Shown: piece after piece, positions 7,101 through 8,401 of the stretch
Layout of the letters: every line of letters begins with the position of its first letter
How positions within the stretch are numbered: the stretch's first letter is position 1
Origin: an uncultured Mycoplasmatota bacterium
GTDB taxonomy: Bacteria > Bacillota_I > Bacilli_A > RF39 > UBA660
Assembly (NCBI GenBank): GCA_946613765.1
Contig: CAMOFW010000030.1
Location: forward strand, 1-8,401
Direction of reading: 5' to 3'
DNA length: 8,401 nt
The notes under the pieces: generated by a model
What the model was told of the DNA's origin: nothing
The model's database searches: none
The model's input: only the letters and a program-made list of their open reading frames with translations
Program-made: the position numbers and the translations under genes

Positions 7101-8401
7101 TCATGATGAAGCATCAGAACAAAATGAATTTAATTATTTATATCAATTCGAACTAGGTGAACCTAGTGAACAAATAACATACGCTGGAGATGCAGGTAAA
7201 AAATCAGAAGAAGCATTAAATCCAAATGATAAAATGGATACAGTTAAATACTATAATGCTGCAAGAGTAGGATCTAGAGCATTCTATGGTAGAACAGATG
7301 GATTTGAATGGTATCAAAGTGCTACTCAATTCTATACAATGGCACCAGATGGTATCGTAACAACAAATAAAAATGCACAAAATGCAACAATAATGGATAC
7401 TGATGGTAGAGTTTATCCAGTATCAATTAATACTCCAGAAGGAACTTATCCATTCTATGTTACATTCTCTAACATAGGACAGTTCAATGAAACTGGAGCA
7501 CTTGGTAGAATTATGGGTGGTGGAAATGGTAAAGCTGCAACAATGTCTGGTGAAGCTTATGACCAACAAGTATGTTACTATCAAGTATGTAGAATAGATG
7601 ATCCAACATGCTTTGGACAATATTGTGTATACAATGGAGAAAAGATAAGTTTAGATGCATGTATTGCTAGTGGTAAAACTTATGAAGAATGTTCTAAAGA
7701 ATACTGTCCAGCAACAAATGCATGTGTTGATATAACAAGAAGTGAAGTATGTAATAAAGGTGAAATTAGTTCATCATTCAATTTTAGCGATGCAAAATTC
7801 CATGCATGCTTAGAGGCATTAAAAGAAGCAAATTGTTGTAATGAATTCCAAGCATACATTTCACAAAGACAAGACGGACTATATTCAGGAAGCGTTCCAG
7901 AAGACCTTGTTTCATGGTATGGTAAAGAATGTGATAATAAAGAATTATGTGAATCATTTACAATAATTAGTCAAGAATCATACTTTGCATCATCATCTGC
8001 TTTAACTGATAGCTCATTTATTAATAATAATGGAGCATTACAATTAAACGCTAGAACTATTTCAAATTATAATGTATTCCCTAATGGAGCAACAGGTATT
8101 AACTGGAAAACTCCAGAAGCTCAAGAAGCTATTCAACATATTGAATCAATGGGTGATGGAATATTTGCACAAGATCCTGAGTATAAGATTACTCTTAATA
8201 ATCAATGTGCTAATGCAATTAGAGAATACAACGCTAGACAAGCAGGTAATGGTAATGGATACAACAATGGTGGATTCAACGATTATACAAATGATATAAT
8301 TATTACAAAATCAGAACAATCACTAGGTGATTTAGAAAATAAAACATACGGTAGTCAAGTTAAGATGAGCGATGAGTTCTATGAACTATTAAAGAAAAAT
8401 T
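4120..8401 (+). CDS. Giant exported Cys-rich surface protein (3' end beyond window)
   Basis: One frame stays open for 1,427 codons from the ATG at 4120 to the window edge; I read it through and found no stop. I do not recognise the family. Visible parts: signal peptide 1–28 (KK, hydrophobic core, ASA then TT); a small four-Cys beta domain (35–94); an Asn/Ser/Gly-rich linker (about 97–166); a Cys-containing domain (about 168–290) with YTAFCLEAQ (218–226) and YEAAARLLAY (276–285), faintly like a thioester domain; a Gly/Ala-rich segment (309–367); a beta-sandwich-like domain (about 368–487); a module with C579 and C583 followed by LPGY (591–594); a Tyr/Asp/Trp-rich stretch (808–850); a likely coiled coil (about 868–926); a beta region around VYPVSINTPEGTYPFYV (1098–1114); and a Cys-dense module (1152–1240, 12 Cys). 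Thirty-seven Cys are present in total. No transmembrane helix appears after the signal peptide, so any anchor would lie downstream. It starts within the previous gene's stop (ATGA). An adhesin or an extended ectodomain of a secretion machine are both possible. Confidence 0.93.
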   Translation, partial: MINKKYNKALAFLITSFAFFAFSTNASATTYEQTCYVGDGACHITGASSDQQIVKMPGYGLISYNNNDSTITCNGTGLVTLKALNGDNIFNVQCVEKTSDSSNNNGNQNRSLSDYENTDYLPGVPSYLTNMIKNNKRTNDLGLGTNPTGGNGSGTGGVTQVNNGTNIVGKAMKLDGGVCKSYTICKNKVYDRDQYIVHANIMYRATAGANCENAGSEYTAFCLEAQFNGPAEESGDCLDYKASQIDPTSLYQVSLYELYKLSMSANLNDPATYFTYEAAARLLAYEDEKYLTRSNTDKTENSRSKEYRNGIAGAASVGNVGSAAGSLASQALANARALMSSDLGVAGGTLGVRMNQLGGFTPVGGSYQSAFTVTVQNVTSADQVGFGNLSFSLNGAGITATQQGNAVYDQGARTLTFTVLIGGIPGKDSGCTESSLKVTLSYSSGADLRSAFMLDPISTSKKDDRQKFAVFAPSEGKVAYELPLSNCNTPTGDSCQPYAALFCNESDKNGVITVNEGAPSEGAQTDWENCIIGKTDSQGNSYDVVNNSEFTQTEDTGDNSDDISGYTSDGQPILDAAFCTVSCKEQYQFMLPGYKEQVKQGTYFSFHTDGNPQTHMVVGLNAERKCVSGNIKNENYNKRALDIRAQQVDYLNAYLYYYQIYQALLSDSAAARYNHGIHKWYTTQGKRSVDECDTMESVSVEDMVAEVEWQDKQYIEGWNYDGISVTLTLYELVDPTSVEGGELRKVNYTLSNSELMKAYKDVVKTPEIKKTGAVSSLGYNFYSSIYSDYDVFSEGISAVDVYGQNKRVERPYWYDDDSYDLVPHEGHYDNPTGVDPVWVDPWVEHVCKDTGTPQYNNYVSIFAETDKKSEDWEQSNIKILENKNNQFDNYLEVLKQISKKMTLAKEKYDALIEDIRMQNVAIQECTNYLAYFNADTNPYKFDPVITFSYPDQGAYMAMLAPNVLENVNPVAPTPTYETFFCASDPGSAEAVFSCHDEASEQNEFNYLYQFELGEPSEQITYAGDAGKKSEEALNPNDKMDTVKYYNAARVGSRAFYGRTDGFEWYQSATQFYTMAPDGIVTTNKNAQNATIMDTDGRVYPVSINTPEGTYPFYVTFSNIGQFNETGALGRIMGGGNGKAATMSGEAYDQQVCYYQVCRIDDPTCFGQYCVYNGEKISLDACIASGKTYEECSKEYCPATNACVDITRSEVCNKGEISSSFNFSDAKFHACLEALKEANCCNEFQAYISQRQDGLYSGSVPEDLVSWYGKECDNKELCESFTIISQESYFASSSALTDSSFINNNGALQLNARTISNYNVFPNGATGINWKTPEAQEAIQHIESMGDGIFAQDPEYKITLNNQCANAIREYNARQAGNGNGYNNGGFNDYTNDIIITKSEQSLGDLENKTYGSQVKMSDEFYELLKKN

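Noticed and set aside
7423..7620. 65-codon - strand frame inside the giant gene
   Set aside because: It lies opposite a continuous coding frame and shows no coherent protein character.
8072..8299. 75-codon + strand frame in another phase inside the giant gene
   Set aside because: It overlaps the giant open frame in a different phase, lacks a ribosome site, and its translation is low-complexity.

Overview
The window is AT-rich (roughly 30% G+C by eye) and almost fully coding, with all genes on the + strand. It holds a convincing ftsA–ftsZ pair, followed by three genes for cysteine-bearing membrane or exported proteins. The codon bias, Bacillus-like promoters and FtsZ sequence suggest an uncultured low-GC Bacillota/Mycoplasmatota-type bacterium, for example one of the wall-bearing gut Bacilli lineages; that placement is inference. 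Trp is written TGG throughout and I saw no in-frame TGA in about 2,700 codons, so the standard bacterial code applies rather than the Mycoplasma code.

Layout: (1) 3–383, the C-terminal end of an unrecognised beta-rich protein, closed by a strong intrinsic terminator (397–427). (2) A near-consensus promoter (458–486) reads into ftsA (522–1751) and ftsZ (1768–2838), a tight two-gene operon for the divisome's membrane anchor and its tubulin-like polymer. (3) A TTGACA/TAAAAT promoter (2869–2897) drives a 119-residue two-helix membrane protein resembling VirB2/TrbC-type pilins (2922–3281), which has its own terminator (3287–3316). (4) A further promoter (3340–3368) drives a 240-residue protein with a signal peptide and one C-terminal transmembrane helix (3401–4123). 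Its stop overlaps by four bases the start of a giant exported protein (4120 to beyond the window end; at least 1,427 residues, no stop reached).

The most interesting part is the cluster at 2922–8401. A small abundant-looking hairpin membrane protein, a membrane-anchored ectodomain protein, and a translationally coupled giant Cys-rich ectodomain look like parts of one cell-surface assembly. A pilus or type IV secretion-like machine, or an adhesin complex, fits best, but none of these is proven by the sequence. The exported proteins carry 4, 4 and at least 37 cysteines, while FtsA has none and FtsZ two, which suggests disulfide-stabilised surface structures. There is no gene-free stretch longer than about 140 bases.
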